Shown here piece by piece: positions 54,870-62,973 of a stretch of 64,000 nt of DNA (position 1 is its first letter; every line of letters begins with the position of its first letter). Made by a program: the position numbers and the translations under genes. This DNA is from Magnetospirillum sp. 64-120. GTDB lineage: Bacteria; Pseudomonadota; Alphaproteobacteria; Rhodospirillales; Magnetospirillaceae. The notes below the pieces were generated by a model that ran no database searches, was not told where the DNA came from, and saw only the letters and a list, made by a program, of their open reading frames with translations. Location: the NCBI GenBank assembly GCA_001898825.1, contig MKVK01000035.1, positions 1 to 64,000 on the forward strand, in the 5' to 3' direction.

Positions 54870-54919
54870 AATCTATATCTCCCGTTTTGCTCTGTCGTAA
54901 CTCGAGTAAGTTGGCCATA

Positions 54920-55693
54920 TCACAAATCGTATTTCGCTAAATATTCTTGGTAGCTCGAATACGCCGGGTATCCTTTGCTCTTATTATTCTTGGCGATCGA
55001 TGTCCTGTCGATGCGTTTTTGCAGATAACCCATAACGGCTTCAGCCTTGGAGACAGGCAGTTTCTGCCACACCGCGCCAAATTCTTTATCGATGTTCTTG
55101 CGGATGGCACCGTGACTGAACTTGCGTGTCGTATGCGGGTCCTTGCTGGCAAATTCATTGTAGCGCTGGATCAGATGCTCGATGTAGCGGACCAGTTGCT
55201 GATCAGCTCCAATGGTTCCTGCGAGAGGGGTGTAATAAATCCTCTTTGCAGGGGGGCGAATGTTCACGGTTTTGGCGCCGTTGAAGATGATGTCGCCAGA
55301 AACACGCTCTACTGAGAAGTTCTGGGCATAGAATTGTAGGATCATTTTGGCGATCGCTGTGTCGCCAGCCTGCTCGGAACGGCCGAAGCTGAGTTCATGA
55401 GCCTGTTTCATCCTGCGGAGCTCTTCAGCCGGGTATTGCTCTGGCTGTGAGTCCACCAGCTTATGATGGTCTCCGCAAAGGAGAATCAGGTTGTCGTAAG
55501 CGTTTCGCTCTTTGTCGGTTTGCGTAGAATCGTACCTGGGGCCACCCGGGCTTCGCGCATTGATGTGGCAAACTTCCACCATAATCGTTCCCGAGCTGCG
55601 CTCGATTACGTGGCGGCCGCAACCTGGGTAGGTACAGAACTCGCCGGATTGGGCGAACAGGCGCTTGATTGTTGTTTGGGTCGGATTGGCCAA
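54920..55693 (-). CDS. HNH endonuclease-domain protein
   Basis: A 257-aa protein. Residues 1-85 are an HNH nuclease with zinc Cys pairs: SGEFCTYPGCGRHVIER, VEVCHINARSPGGPRYD, RNAYDNLILLCGDHHKLVD. The C-terminal 150 residues form an unrelated helical domain (QLVRYIEHLIQRYNEFASKD, IRKNIDKEFGAVWQKL) that may sense or bind a partner. It is divergent from the KAP NTPase gene, with a 214-bp intergenic region. Confidence 0.82.
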   Translation of the reverse strand: MANPTQTTIKRLFAQSGEFCTYPGCGRHVIERSSGTIMVEVCHINARSPGGPRYDSTQTDKERNAYDNLILLCGDHHKLVDSQPEQYPAEELRRMKQAHELSFGRSEQAGDTAIAKMILQFYAQNFSVERVSGDIIFNGAKTVNIRPPAKRIYYTPLAGTIGADQQLVRYIEHLIQRYNEFASKDPHTTRKFSHGAIRKNIDKEFGAVWQKLPVSKAEAVMGYLQKRIDRTSIAKNNKSKGYPAYSSYQEYLAKYDL

Positions 55694-55907
55694 GGTGCCT
55701 CCTGGTGGGAATCGAGTCGATGAATTCCTAAAAGGTGTGCATCATCTGTAGAAAATTATTATTGAGGCATGCTGTGGTGTCCAGGTTGCACTTTTTATCC
55801 CTGAGATTTTCCCGTCAGCAGGTCCGTCAATCACCCAGAAATGATCGCGTTAGGTATAAAATCACATCCCTTTCCGTGTGCAAAACCACAGCTAATCGAG
55901 AAGCACA

Positions 55908-57788
55908 ATGCCCGCCAACAATGATGTCCGAGAGTATCTGAACCACTACTTGTCTCCGGAGATGGAGACCGACTATGCCGTTATGCTCACCGGTCCCTGG
56001 GGTGCCGGGAAAACGCATTTCATCAAGAGCTATTTCAAATCTCATGATGACAATGCGAAAACCAAAGACCCGCTTAATGATTCCAGGTATCTCTACGCCA
56101 GCTTGTACGGCGTGCGGTCTACGGCGGAAATAACGGATCAATTTTTCACGCAAGCCAATCCCGCGATGGGCTCGAAAATCGGACGGCTGATTGGCTCAGT
56201 ATTGTCGCGAGGCTTAAACGGATATGCCGGAACGGAAGTCACACAGGGGGCCGGCGCGATCATCAAAGATCTGGTGACTCGGCTGGACGGCAAGGTGCTG
56301 GTCTTCGACGACCTTGAGCGCTGCGCTATGCAGCTGGTTGATGTTATGGGTTTCATCAACGCTTATGTGGAACATGACGGACTGAAAGTGATCGTCATCG
56401 CCAATGAGGATGACATTCCGGCAGCACAGCAGGACGAGTATTTCCGTAAGAAAGAAAAGCTGGTGGGCAAGACGCTTCGAGTGGCGTCCGATCCCAAGAT
56501 GGTGCTGGAGAGCATCGTTTCGAAGTTAACCCATGCCAAGGTGCGGGAAACCATCGAGCGTGACGAGTCCGCTTTGCTGCGGACATTTGCCGCATCAGGA
56601 CGGCTGAACTTCCGAAGCCTGCGCGCCGTGCTGTTCGACTACCAGCGCCTCGTCTCGGTCTCGGACCCCCGCTTGGCCGAAGCGCCTCCGGCAATGAGTG
56701 CGCTGCTCCTCTTGATGATCGCCATCGGTATGGAGTTTCGCGGCGGCGGGCTTTCGGGAGCAGATATCGCCTCTCTTGAAGATAACATGCGCAGGCGTTA
56801 TTTCGGTTTGGGCAAAGACAAACCGTCAGCCGACGTCATGAAAGCCGGGCAGCTTGCCGAGACCTACTCGAATGTTCTGTGGCGGGATTGGGTAGTTCCG
56901 CCAGAGATCCTTGCAAAACTGTTCGAAACGGGTCTGATTGATATCGCTATTACCAACGAACACCTTGCTCGGCACCCTTTGGTGGTGGGGTATGCCGAGA
57001 CTCCCGCTTGGCGTCAGTTGTGGTCTTGGGCGGATTTACCCCGTTCCCAGTATTTGCGGGCACGTGACCAACTTATCGCAGAGTTACGGGAGCATGCGCT
57101 GACACATCCCGGTGTTATTCTGCACGCTGCTGGGATCGTTCTCGGCGCGGCAGGGTTTGACGACTACATGCTGGGCGCTGATGTGGATGTGGTTGGCTAT
57201 TTCAAGAGCTACGTCGAACACATTCAATCTCGGGGACTGTTGGAACCTGAGCGTGATCTGTTCGGGTATTCGGGTGGGGCCTATGCTGGATTGGGCTATG
57301 GATCTCACGAAACACCCGAATTCAAAGCCATCCTATCAGCAGTCCGTAGCGCCACTTTTGCCGCTTTCGCGGAACGCATGCGTCTGGCAGCCCCTAGCTT
57401 TTTTGACCGACTGAAAGCGGATTCGGAAGCCTGTTCGCTACTGCATAAATATCGTTCCGATGGTGGTTTTGCCGACGCAGCTATCCTTCATCACATCGAT
57501 GTCGATGCGTTTGCGCATTTTGCTGTCCGCGATTGGGTGGTGAACGGCCAGTTGCTATCCAGTATGGTCGCCCGCTACGAAGGTGATCGGCGGCAAGGGG
57601 AGCTGGCCGATGAGCATGCTTGGTTGGATGCCTTGCGTACCCGGCTGGATGCTCTATCCGCCACAGCGGAACCTCCGCACAAAGCACTGATCGAGCGAAG
57701 AATTGGGTACTATTTCGGCGAAATTGGCAGCGCCGTGAATGACACCAAGGCGTACTTGGCTGCGTGTCGTTCAGATGCAGTCGATTAG
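55908..57788 (+). CDS. KAP-family P-loop NTPase
   Basis: A 626-aa STAND/AAA-like ATPase. Walker A is MLTGPWGAGKTHFIKSYF, Walker B KVLVFDDLERCAM, followed by VIVIANEDDIP, the normal KAP arrangement. The long C-terminal region is helical with no nuclease motif, and no TM pair is evident. KAP NTPases occur in anti-phage and abortive-infection systems and on plasmids. Here it is cargo of a Tn7-like element and divergent from an HNH operon, so defence is a reasonable inference. Confidence 0.82.
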   Translation: MPANNDVREYLNHYLSPEMETDYAVMLTGPWGAGKTHFIKSYFKSHDDNAKTKDPLNDSRYLYASLYGVRSTAEITDQFFTQANPAMGSKIGRLIGSVLSRGLNGYAGTEVTQGAGAIIKDLVTRLDGKVLVFDDLERCAMQLVDVMGFINAYVEHDGLKVIVIANEDDIPAAQQDEYFRKKEKLVGKTLRVASDPKMVLESIVSKLTHAKVRETIERDESALLRTFAASGRLNFRSLRAVLFDYQRLVSVSDPRLAEAPPAMSALLLLMIAIGMEFRGGGLSGADIASLEDNMRRRYFGLGKDKPSADVMKAGQLAETYSNVLWRDWVVPPEILAKLFETGLIDIAITNEHLARHPLVVGYAETPAWRQLWSWADLPRSQYLRARDQLIAELREHALTHPGVILHAAGIVLGAAGFDDYMLGADVDVVGYFKSYVEHIQSRGLLEPERDLFGYSGGAYAGLGYGSHETPEFKAILSAVRSATFAAFAERMRLAAPSFFDRLKADSEACSLLHKYRSDGGFADAAILHHIDVDAFAHFAVRDWVVNGQLLSSMVARYEGDRRQGELADEHAWLDALRTRLDALSATAEPPHKALIERRIGYYFGEIGSAVNDTKAYLAACRSDAVD

Positions 57789-57873
57789 ACATGGAGTTTG
57801 TAACGGCCCTTGTCGGCAGATTTGTAGTGCCCCCCTGAACCGGATCAATCAGGGGAACAGGTCACCAGAGCAA

Positions 57874-57987
57874 ATGAAGGATGGCGTCGGCTACCTGATG
57901 GATCGTGACAGGGTCGTGTCCGGCTATCGCGCCGTGCTCAAGCACACCGAGCAGGCTCTGGATGAGCTGAGATTTCATGTGGGATGA
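57874..57987 (+). CDS. Very small ORF between cargo genes
   Basis: Thirty-seven codons, MKDGVGYLMDRDRVVSGYRA then VLKHTEQALDELRFHVG. It reads like one good amphipathic helix, but the ribosome site is weak. It could be a genuine small protein or a fragment of a broken gene. A 7-bp inverted repeat (CCCCTGA/TCAGGGG, about 57832-57855) precedes it. Confidence 0.3.
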   Translation: MKDGVGYLMDRDRVVSGYRAVLKHTEQALDELRFHVG

Positions 57988-58036
57988 TTTGCTGTCGGCT
58001 GCGAACAGCTGAAGGACGTCTTGGTAAGGGGGCACA

Positions 58037-58555
58037 ATGGGGCGATCAGAGAGCGTTATCTCGCTGGTGCAATTGGCCCCGGAGCAATTTCCTGCTTCAT
58101 CACAACTGCACGGTTACGCCGAAGATCTCGCCAATATCCTCAACGAGGACGAGGAACTTGGGTTCGCGCTAGGGCGGACCAAGCATGCCCCTAAGGAAAC
58201 CGCCCAGACCGTTCTCGCGCATGCCCGAAAGTGGTGCGTCAAGCACGACGCCATCTTCTTCGCGATCGTTAACGACCAGCGGGTGGCAATCGGAACCATC
58301 AGCCTGAGCCACATGGATCTGCAAAGCAGGACCGCGAGCACCGGCTACTGGATCGGGACACGCTTCCAGGGGCGCGGCTACGGAGGGGCGGCCTTCCGTA
58401 ATGTGGTTGCGTTCGCCCGGACACTTGGCGTCCGTTTACTATCCGGGCAGATCGGGGCCGCCAATCATGCATCCCGACAAATCTGGGAGCGCAATGGCGC
58501 AGAGATAGTGCGCGACGGCACCACGCTGAAGGCCTCTCTCCTCATTGAACCGTAG
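58037..58555 (+). CDS. GNAT-family N-acetyltransferase
   Basis: A 172-aa protein of the RimJ/RimL-like subgroup. The acetyl-CoA site is visible as ASTGYWIGTRFQGRGYGGAA, preceded by VAIGTISLSHMD and followed by LLSGQIGAANHASRQIWERNGAEIV, the motif where the asparagine positions the substrate. The acceptor is unknown. It precedes the peptide/radical SAM pair and could modify its product, but spacing is loose. Confidence 0.82.
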   Translation: MGRSESVISLVQLAPEQFPASSQLHGYAEDLANILNEDEELGFALGRTKHAPKETAQTVLAHARKWCVKHDAIFFAIVNDQRVAIGTISLSHMDLQSRTASTGYWIGTRFQGRGYGGAAFRNVVAFARTLGVRLLSGQIGAANHASRQIWERNGAEIVRDGTTLKASLLIEP

Positions 58556-58682
58556 GCGAACGGGTCGTTTCCAGTCGCATCCCCGCCAATTTGTTCCGCA
58601 TATGTTCTTGACAGGGGTGTGAGGAATATATACCTTCATGGCGCTGGATTGCTGCCAGCCCCTGGAATGGAGATGTGCCCCA

Positions 58683-59060
58683 ATGTCCTGGTTCAAGCTG
58701 AAGGAGCCCATGGGCTCGAGTTATCGCGTCGACCCTGTCGACATCAAGAACACCAAGCGTGCGCTGAACGTGCTTGGCTATTACAGCGTCCCATCCCATC
58801 GCGGCATCGACGATTGGACCGATGACGCGATGTTCGATGGCATCCGTCGCTTTCAGAAGGCCAATGGCCTGAAGGTGGACGGATTTATGCGCCCGGGCGG
58901 CCCCACCGAACTGGCTTTCAATCGACTCATCCAACGCCAGTCCGTGGGTTCGCCCCGCTTCGCCAATATCGGCGACATCGAGCGGGCGAGCATGTGTGCC
59001 TGTACGGCGAGCGACGACAATCCGTGGGGCTCCGGCCCCGACGACGATCTGCGCTTCTGA
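58683..59060 (+). CDS. Peptidoglycan-binding-like protein with a Cys tail, putative rSAM substrate
   Basis: A 125-aa protein; ATG at 58683 with GGAG upstream. Residues about 15-80 form a PG_binding_1-type fold: VDIKNTKRALNVLGYYS, then FDGIRRFQKANGLKVDGFM. There is no signal peptide. The C-terminus is distinct and carries two close cysteines and a Trp/Gly/Asp-rich end (MCACTASDDNPWG). It lies 36 bp before a radical SAM enzyme. I infer that this tail is modified, with the folded part acting as a recognition leader. Confidence 0.6.
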   Translation: MSWFKLKEPMGSSYRVDPVDIKNTKRALNVLGYYSVPSHRGIDDWTDDAMFDGIRRFQKANGLKVDGFMRPGGPTELAFNRLIQRQSVGSPRFANIGDIERASMCACTASDDNPWGSGPDDDLRF

Positions 59061-59096
59061 ACCTGGAGAATGAACGGCCTGGTCAACGAGGAACAC

Positions 59097-60257
59097 ATGA
59101 ACCGCGATGCATCCGATGGCATCATCGCCATCCCTCAGTCCGAGGGGCTGTTCCTCATAGGACGGCGTTCACAAAAGGCAGTCTTCTTCCCCCTGGGGGT
59201 GAGCGTGCTTCTGCGGGACGCGATCAAAGCGGACTCCCCCGAACCTCCACTTTGGCTTCGCGAAGCCATGGACGCGGTCGGGGTCACTTCTGGCTTACCT
59301 GGTACGTGGCGCCGTTCCATCTGTATGAGGGAGCGACCGGAATTCGGGTTCAAGCGCGTCGCGTGGGAAATCACGCAGCGCTGCAACTTCCGTTGTGTCC
59401 ACTGCTATCTCGATAACAAGACCAAGGGTGGATTGCCGCTTGAGCAGAGACTGAGGATTCTCGACAAGATCGAGCGCGCCGGCTGTCTGTGGCTGCAAAT
59501 GACCGGCGGCGAGGTCCTTGCCGATCCGTTGTTCGGTGACACCTACAAGGCCGCGCATGAGCGAGGGTTACAGGTTTCGATTTCCACCAATGGTGCCCTG
59601 TTGACCCGCTGGATGGAACTCTTCCGGAAACTTCCGCCCCGACGGATCACGATGAGCCTCTATGGCGCCTCGCCGGATACCTATGCGGCGATGACCGGGG
59701 CGTGCGGCGATCACTTCGCCACCATCATCACTGGCCTGGATGCCGTGATCTCGGCGCAGATCCCCGTACGGGTTTCGATCATTGCCGCGACCCCAAATGT
59801 CCACGAGGTGGACACCATGGAGGGGATGATGCGGGAACGAGGGGTGGAATACCACACCTACTGGAACCTAACTCCAACCCTAGCGGGGAAGCGGCATCCA
59901 ACCGAAATCGCGGTGAAGAATCGTCGGGCTGCGACCTTCTTCCAGGAAAAAACGTCCTGTGCCGGCGGCATTTCATCACTGCATGTTCACGCCTCCGGCC
60001 GCGCGAGTCCTTGCAAGCTTCTGCCGCACATCTCAGTGGATTTGCTCAACGAAGACCTGAGCAGGTTGAGCCGACTTTGCCATCACCCCGGCGCCAAGCC
60101 GGTCGGACCTGGCTGCGAAAAATGCGCGTCATCGGCCAATTGCGTCACCTGCGCCCCCGTCTACGCGCTCCACAAGAAGGCGGGCCACATTCCAAGGAAT
60201 GTCTGCAGCTTCCGGCCGATGGCCGATGAAGGCGGGTGTGGTGGCGCCCGCCATTGA
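59097..60257 (+). CDS. Radical SAM/SPASM peptide-maturase-like enzyme
   Basis: A 386-aa enzyme. An N-terminal domain (GIIAIPQSEGLFLIGRRSQK) may bind the peptide, like PqqD-type recognition elements. The radical SAM core has WEITQRCNFRCVHCYLDNK (CxxxCxxC), MTGGEVLADPLF and SISTNGALLT. The C-terminal SPASM region has Cys residues in CAGGISSLHV, CKLLPH, CEKCASSANCVTC and CSFRP for auxiliary clusters. This matches enzymes that modify ribosomal peptides. ATG 59097 has GAGG five bases before it; ATG 59070 is possible. It is the last gene before the transposon end. Confidence 0.82.
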   Translation: MNRDASDGIIAIPQSEGLFLIGRRSQKAVFFPLGVSVLLRDAIKADSPEPPLWLREAMDAVGVTSGLPGTWRRSICMRERPEFGFKRVAWEITQRCNFRCVHCYLDNKTKGGLPLEQRLRILDKIERAGCLWLQMTGGEVLADPLFGDTYKAAHERGLQVSISTNGALLTRWMELFRKLPPRRITMSLYGASPDTYAAMTGACGDHFATIITGLDAVISAQIPVRVSIIAATPNVHEVDTMEGMMRERGVEYHTYWNLTPTLAGKRHPTEIAVKNRRAATFFQEKTSCAGGISSLHVHASGRASPCKLLPHISVDLLNEDLSRLSRLCHHPGAKPVGPGCEKCASSANCVTCAPVYALHKKAGHIPRNVCSFRPMADEGGCGGARH

Positions 60258-60266
60258 GCCGGCGTC

Positions 60267-60401
60267 TTTGCGGGTTATGGGTCAATGGGTGCGGTATTTT
60301 TGCACTATTTGGGTGAACGCCTTTGCAGGATACCGGTCCGGCCATCTACTAAGATCAAGGACTTAACTGACGCCGCTTTGCACGTTATCTGTCACCTGAC
60401 A
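60267..60401. repeat. Transposon right end with four TnsB-type sites
   Basis: Sites at 60267-60284, 60299-60316, 60322-60339 (weak) and 60377-60394, all reading TTTGC-N3-TTA-like-N3-GTCA outward, then the terminus CCTGACA ending at 60401. The outermost site matches the left outermost site best. Confidence 0.85.
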
Positions 60402-60406
60402 TTGTG
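60402..60406. repeat. Target-site duplication TTGTG, right copy
   Basis: Identical to 39445-39449. Together they define where the element joined the gyrB-downstream DNA. Confidence 0.88.
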
Positions 60407-60437
60407 AGATTCCGTAATTCCTGCGGAATCGTCAGAT

Positions 60438-60471
60438 AAAATGAGGACGGTAGTGCTGCCGTCCTCATTTT
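60438..60471 (+). terminator. rho-independent terminator, probably the displaced gyrB terminator
   Basis: AAAATGAGGACGG (60438-60450), 8-nt loop, CCGTCCTCATTTT (60459-60471): a 13-bp perfect stem with A and T flanks. It stands 37 bp beyond the transposon end. Before insertion it would have followed the gyrB stop by about 55 bp. A smaller hairpin (GATTCCG/CGGAATC, 60408-60430) precedes it. Confidence 0.85.
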
Positions 60472-60515
60472 CATTTATGGGTTGTCATGGATAGTTTGCT
60501 CGCGGCGAGGACTCG

Positions 60516-61379
60516 ATGGACGAGGTTGAGCAGCTAATTTCCTTGAAGTTCCAGGACAGCCCACGGGCCAGTGCGGCTCTCATCGAACTTTGGCAAGGAT
60601 TCAAGGCCAGCGGTCTCGCCGACCGCATCTTCGTCCCCGAGATCACCAACGGCGACGAAGGAAAATTCTGGTCGCGCGTCTGGGAGATGATCCTCTATCG
60701 GGAGCTTATCCGTGCGGGGCACCTGCCAGTCTCGGCTGATCGCGGCCCGGATTTCGGCATCACACTCTCTGGTCGACGCATGTGGTTCGAGGCAGTGTGC
60801 CCGGCGCCAACCAACCTGGATGAGGATTGGCTTCGGCCCGTAGAGCCTGGAGAGTTCCGGGTCCGCAGCTTCCCGCACCAAGAGATCACACTCCGGTTGA
60901 CCGCCGCGATCAGTGCCAAGAGCGCCAAGCTGGACCGTTACCTCGGCAGCGGCATCGTCGGGGAAGGCGACGGATACGTGATCTGCGTCAACAGCGGCCA
61001 GCTGTCCGAATTCCCGGAGTATTACGGGGTCAGTGGCGCGCCCCTCATTGCCGAGGCTGTCTTTCCCATCGGCCCTGTTGCAATTCCGTTTAATCGGAAC
61101 GGTGACCGGCTGGGCGAACCCTATGTCTCGACCAGGCCCAGCATCATCAACCACAACGGCCAGCCGGTTCCAACCACGAGTTTTCTGGACAGAGCCTTCG
61201 CTGGCGTCAGCGCGGTGATGGCATTCGCGTCGCGCTTTCCGTCAGAAGACATGCGCCCGGTCATCGTCCACAACCCGTTCGCTCGCGTGCCACTGCCGGT
61301 CGGCTTCTTTCCTGGCGGCCTGGACTACGTGGCCGAGATGGATGGTCACAGCATGACGCTGAGGCCTGCTACCGCGTAG
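60516..61379 (+). CDS. Hypothetical protein, possible PD-(D/E)xK-like nuclease
   Basis: A 287-aa soluble protein. The segment GKFWSRVWEMILYRELIRAGH followed by DRGPDFGITLSGRRMWFEAVCP resembles the alpha-beta core of restriction-like nucleases, with Asp in GPDF and Glu in FEAV; the expected Lys is not in the usual place. The C-terminal half has no recognised motif. It is the first gene outside the transposon and is preceded by the strong terminator. I rate the nuclease idea as weak. Confidence 0.55.
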   Translation: MDEVEQLISLKFQDSPRASAALIELWQGFKASGLADRIFVPEITNGDEGKFWSRVWEMILYRELIRAGHLPVSADRGPDFGITLSGRRMWFEAVCPAPTNLDEDWLRPVEPGEFRVRSFPHQEITLRLTAAISAKSAKLDRYLGSGIVGEGDGYVICVNSGQLSEFPEYYGVSGAPLIAEAVFPIGPVAIPFNRNGDRLGEPYVSTRPSIINHNGQPVPTTSFLDRAFAGVSAVMAFASRFPSEDMRPVIVHNPFARVPLPVGFFPGGLDYVAEMDGHSMTLRPATA

Positions 61380-61773
61380 CCACCGTCATGGCCTCCGTCA
61401 CGCCTCCAACAACAACCAGGCAGGGCTGGGCGAGAACGCCGAGATCGGTGGTCCAGCCACTGTGCAGCAGGGCGGCCCCCAGCAGGCTCATACAATTGGT
61501 TTCGCCGATGGCACTGACGGCAGACGTAGCCCCCCGGGCGCCTCGCTCGAAGGCGTCGATGGCCGCACGCGCCGAGTCGATCCGCACGGTGTAGATCAGC
61601 GGCTTGCCCCGGAAAGCCTTGCTCAGCAGGTTCAGCACGCCGACACCCAGGCGCAGCACCACCAGCACGGCCGCGCCGCCCATGAAGATCTCCGGTTTTC
61701 CGGTGAGATAGGCGATCCCCGCCAGGGCGACCGCCGCCAAAGCCAGCAATGCGTTGAATTGTCCAATCCACAT
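61369..61773 (-). CDS. Small membrane protein, outside copy with extended C-terminus
   Basis: A 134-aa paralogue of the protein at 52859. It shares WIGQFNALLALAAVALAGIA, IFMGGAAVLVVLRLGVGVLN and LLSKAFRGKPLIYTVRI, then continues with a helical segment (DSARAAIDAFERGARG) and a further hydrophobic stretch (LAQPCLVVVGGVTEAMTVAT). It is divergent from an XRE gene, like its relative, and converges with the gene at 60516. Confidence 0.65.
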   Translation of the reverse strand: MWIGQFNALLALAAVALAGIAYLTGKPEIFMGGAAVLVVLRLGVGVLNLLSKAFRGKPLIYTVRIDSARAAIDAFERGARGATSAVSAIGETNCMSLLGAALLHSGWTTDLGVLAQPCLVVVGGVTEAMTVATR

Positions 61774-61825
61774 TCGCCCTCTCCCTGCTTGGATGAAACT
61801 CCGGCCGGCGACCGTAAACACCGCG

Positions 61826-61838
61826 TTCACTCGGTGAA
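61826..61838. promoter_or_regulatory. Palindrome TTCAC-TCG-GTGAA, possible XRE operator
   Basis: Perfect 5-bp arms in the divergent gap between the membrane protein and the XRE gene. It corresponds in position, though not in sequence, to the operator-like repeats at 53166. Confidence 0.4.
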
Positions 61839-61900
61839 ATTGAAAATCGCACCGAGCACACGCGGTGGTCAAGGCCCATTGCCCGGCGGACACTCCGGGT

Positions 61901-62245
61901 ATGGACAAGAAACACCGATTCGGAACCCAGCTCCGCGCTATCCGGAAGCAGCGCGGCCTTACCCAGGAGCAGTTGGCCGAACTCATCGACCGCTCCGTCG
62001 ATGCCGTCTCCAACATGGAGCGCGGCATCAGCCTGCCGAGCTACGAAACGCTCGGGCGATTGGCCGACAAGCTGGGCGTGCCCATGCGGGAGTTGATGGA
62101 AGCGGTGGAAGGCGACAGCGCCGCGGATCCGGAGCGGGTAGAGTTGGAGGCGCGCCTCACGGTTTTGGCGCGGTCCCTGGATAAGCGCGACCTTCGGATT
62201 GCCCTCGATCAGATGGCCGCCCTCCATAAACACGGCCGCCGGTAG
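61901..62245 (+). CDS. XRE-family regulator, outside copy
   Basis: A 114-aa protein. The helix-turn-helix is QLRAIRKQRGLTQEQLAELIDRSVDAVSNMERGISLPSYETL; the C-terminal part is helical (RLTVLARSLDKRDLRIALDQ). The ATG at 61901 is chosen because the similarity to XRE proteins begins there. It is divergent from the small membrane protein, paralleling the pair at 52859/53263 but with a diverged sequence. Confidence 0.82.
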   Translation: MDKKHRFGTQLRAIRKQRGLTQEQLAELIDRSVDAVSNMERGISLPSYETLGRLADKLGVPMRELMEAVEGDSAADPERVELEARLTVLARSLDKRDLRIALDQMAALHKHGRR

Positions 62246-62306
62246 ACGGCAACGACTCGCAGAGGTGGTGGATTTCGGACGGCTTGACCAAAGTTGACCA
62301 AAATCT

Positions 62307-62340
62307 TCGGCTAACCCCTTGAAGCCGAGTCGTTTTTTGG
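62307..62340 (+). terminator. Weak rho-independent terminator after the XRE gene
   Basis: TCGGCT (62307-62312) pairs with AGCCGA (62323-62328), followed by GTCGTTTTTT. Short stem with a good T-run. Confidence 0.45.
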
Positions 62341-62416
62341 CTCAACCAAAACGATTCCGCTTGCGTGCGTTCCCGTTTCGATTCCAAGATGACGCTGAGG
62401 TAAGACTGTCAGACAG

Positions 62417-62941
62417 ATGAACGCGAACGACATCAGCCACGATATCAGCTCCCCCTACGAGGTCGCCCTCGAGGCCGCCCTTTCGGATCTGGAAAGGGCG
62501 CGGGCATGCGAATGCCATGCGCAAGAGCGCCTGTCTGCGGCGGAAGCGCACGTGGCTGAGTTGACGCATCTGGTGCAGACGCTGGTGGCTGTTCTCCCCC
62601 AAGACCGTAAGTCGCTTTATCTGCAGCGTCTCGCCAGCATTGGGGCCGTCAAGCCGATAACCACGCGGGGTGGGGAGGTTTTCGATAAGGTGATCGATCT
62701 CTTCAGCCGGCGCCCGCGCAAGGAATGGACGGCCTCCGAGGTCCAGGCAGCCTTGGCAGAAACCGGGGTCAGACCCGACCAGAAGGCGGTCTACAACGTG
62801 CTCAATTATCTGGCCAGATCAGGCCGGCTGAAGCGCATCGGCAGGGGGCATTACCTGGTTGTCGACGTGGGGGTGACGTTCCAGGTCGGACATGATCTGG
62901 ATGATGCGGATGCGCATGGAGGGGGCTGCATGGAAAGTTAA
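62417..62941 (+). CDS. Hypothetical protein with coiled coil and winged-helix-like domain
   Basis: A 174-aa protein. Residues about 15-60 are a coiled coil (ALEAALSDLERARACECHAQ). Residues about 85-150 read like a winged helix (DKVIDLFSRRPRKEWTASEV, AVYNVLNYLARSGRLKRIGR, GHYLV), so it may bind DNA. The gene ends in a 13-bp hairpin. No family named. Confidence 0.6.
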   Translation: MNANDISHDISSPYEVALEAALSDLERARACECHAQERLSAAEAHVAELTHLVQTLVAVLPQDRKSLYLQRLASIGAVKPITTRGGEVFDKVIDLFSRRPRKEWTASEVQAALAETGVRPDQKAVYNVLNYLARSGRLKRIGRGHYLVVDVGVTFQVGHDLDDADAHGGGCMES

Positions 62942-62973
62942 AGGCCAGGTGGACTGGTCCTCCACCTGGCCTT
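62941..62973 (+). terminator. 13-bp hairpin at the end of the 62417 gene
   Basis: AAGGCCAGGTGGA / TCCACCTGGCCTT around 7 nt, beginning at the stop codon. It lacks a long T-tract, so it may stabilise the mRNA end or terminate weakly. Confidence 0.5.

Larger units (their letters stand above)
39450..60401. mobile_element. Complete Tn7-like transposon inserted after gyrB
   Basis: 20,952 bp. The outer 25 bp of the two ends match at 20 positions as inverted repeats, beginning TGTC(G/A)GGTGAC. Both ends carry copies of an 18-bp motif close to TTTGC-N3-TTA-N3-GTCA pointing outward, three at the gyrB side and four at the far side. A TTGTG duplication flanks the element. Inside are tnsA, tnsB, tnsC and a long TniQ, i.e. 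a cut-and-paste Tn7-like machine, plus about 15 cargo genes. The transposition genes lie centrally (46.9-52.4 kb) rather than next to one end, which is unusual. No cas genes or CRISPR array seen. Confidence 0.9.

Noticed and set aside
57739-57987. 82-codon frame running out of the KAP gene
   Set aside because: Its first part overlaps the KAP coding end in another frame; only the last 37 codons look protein-like and are listed at low confidence.
39450-60401. CRISPR-associated transposon
   Set aside because: A TniQ gene is present, but I saw no cas gene and no regular repeat-spacer array; the TniQ is long and TnsD-like.
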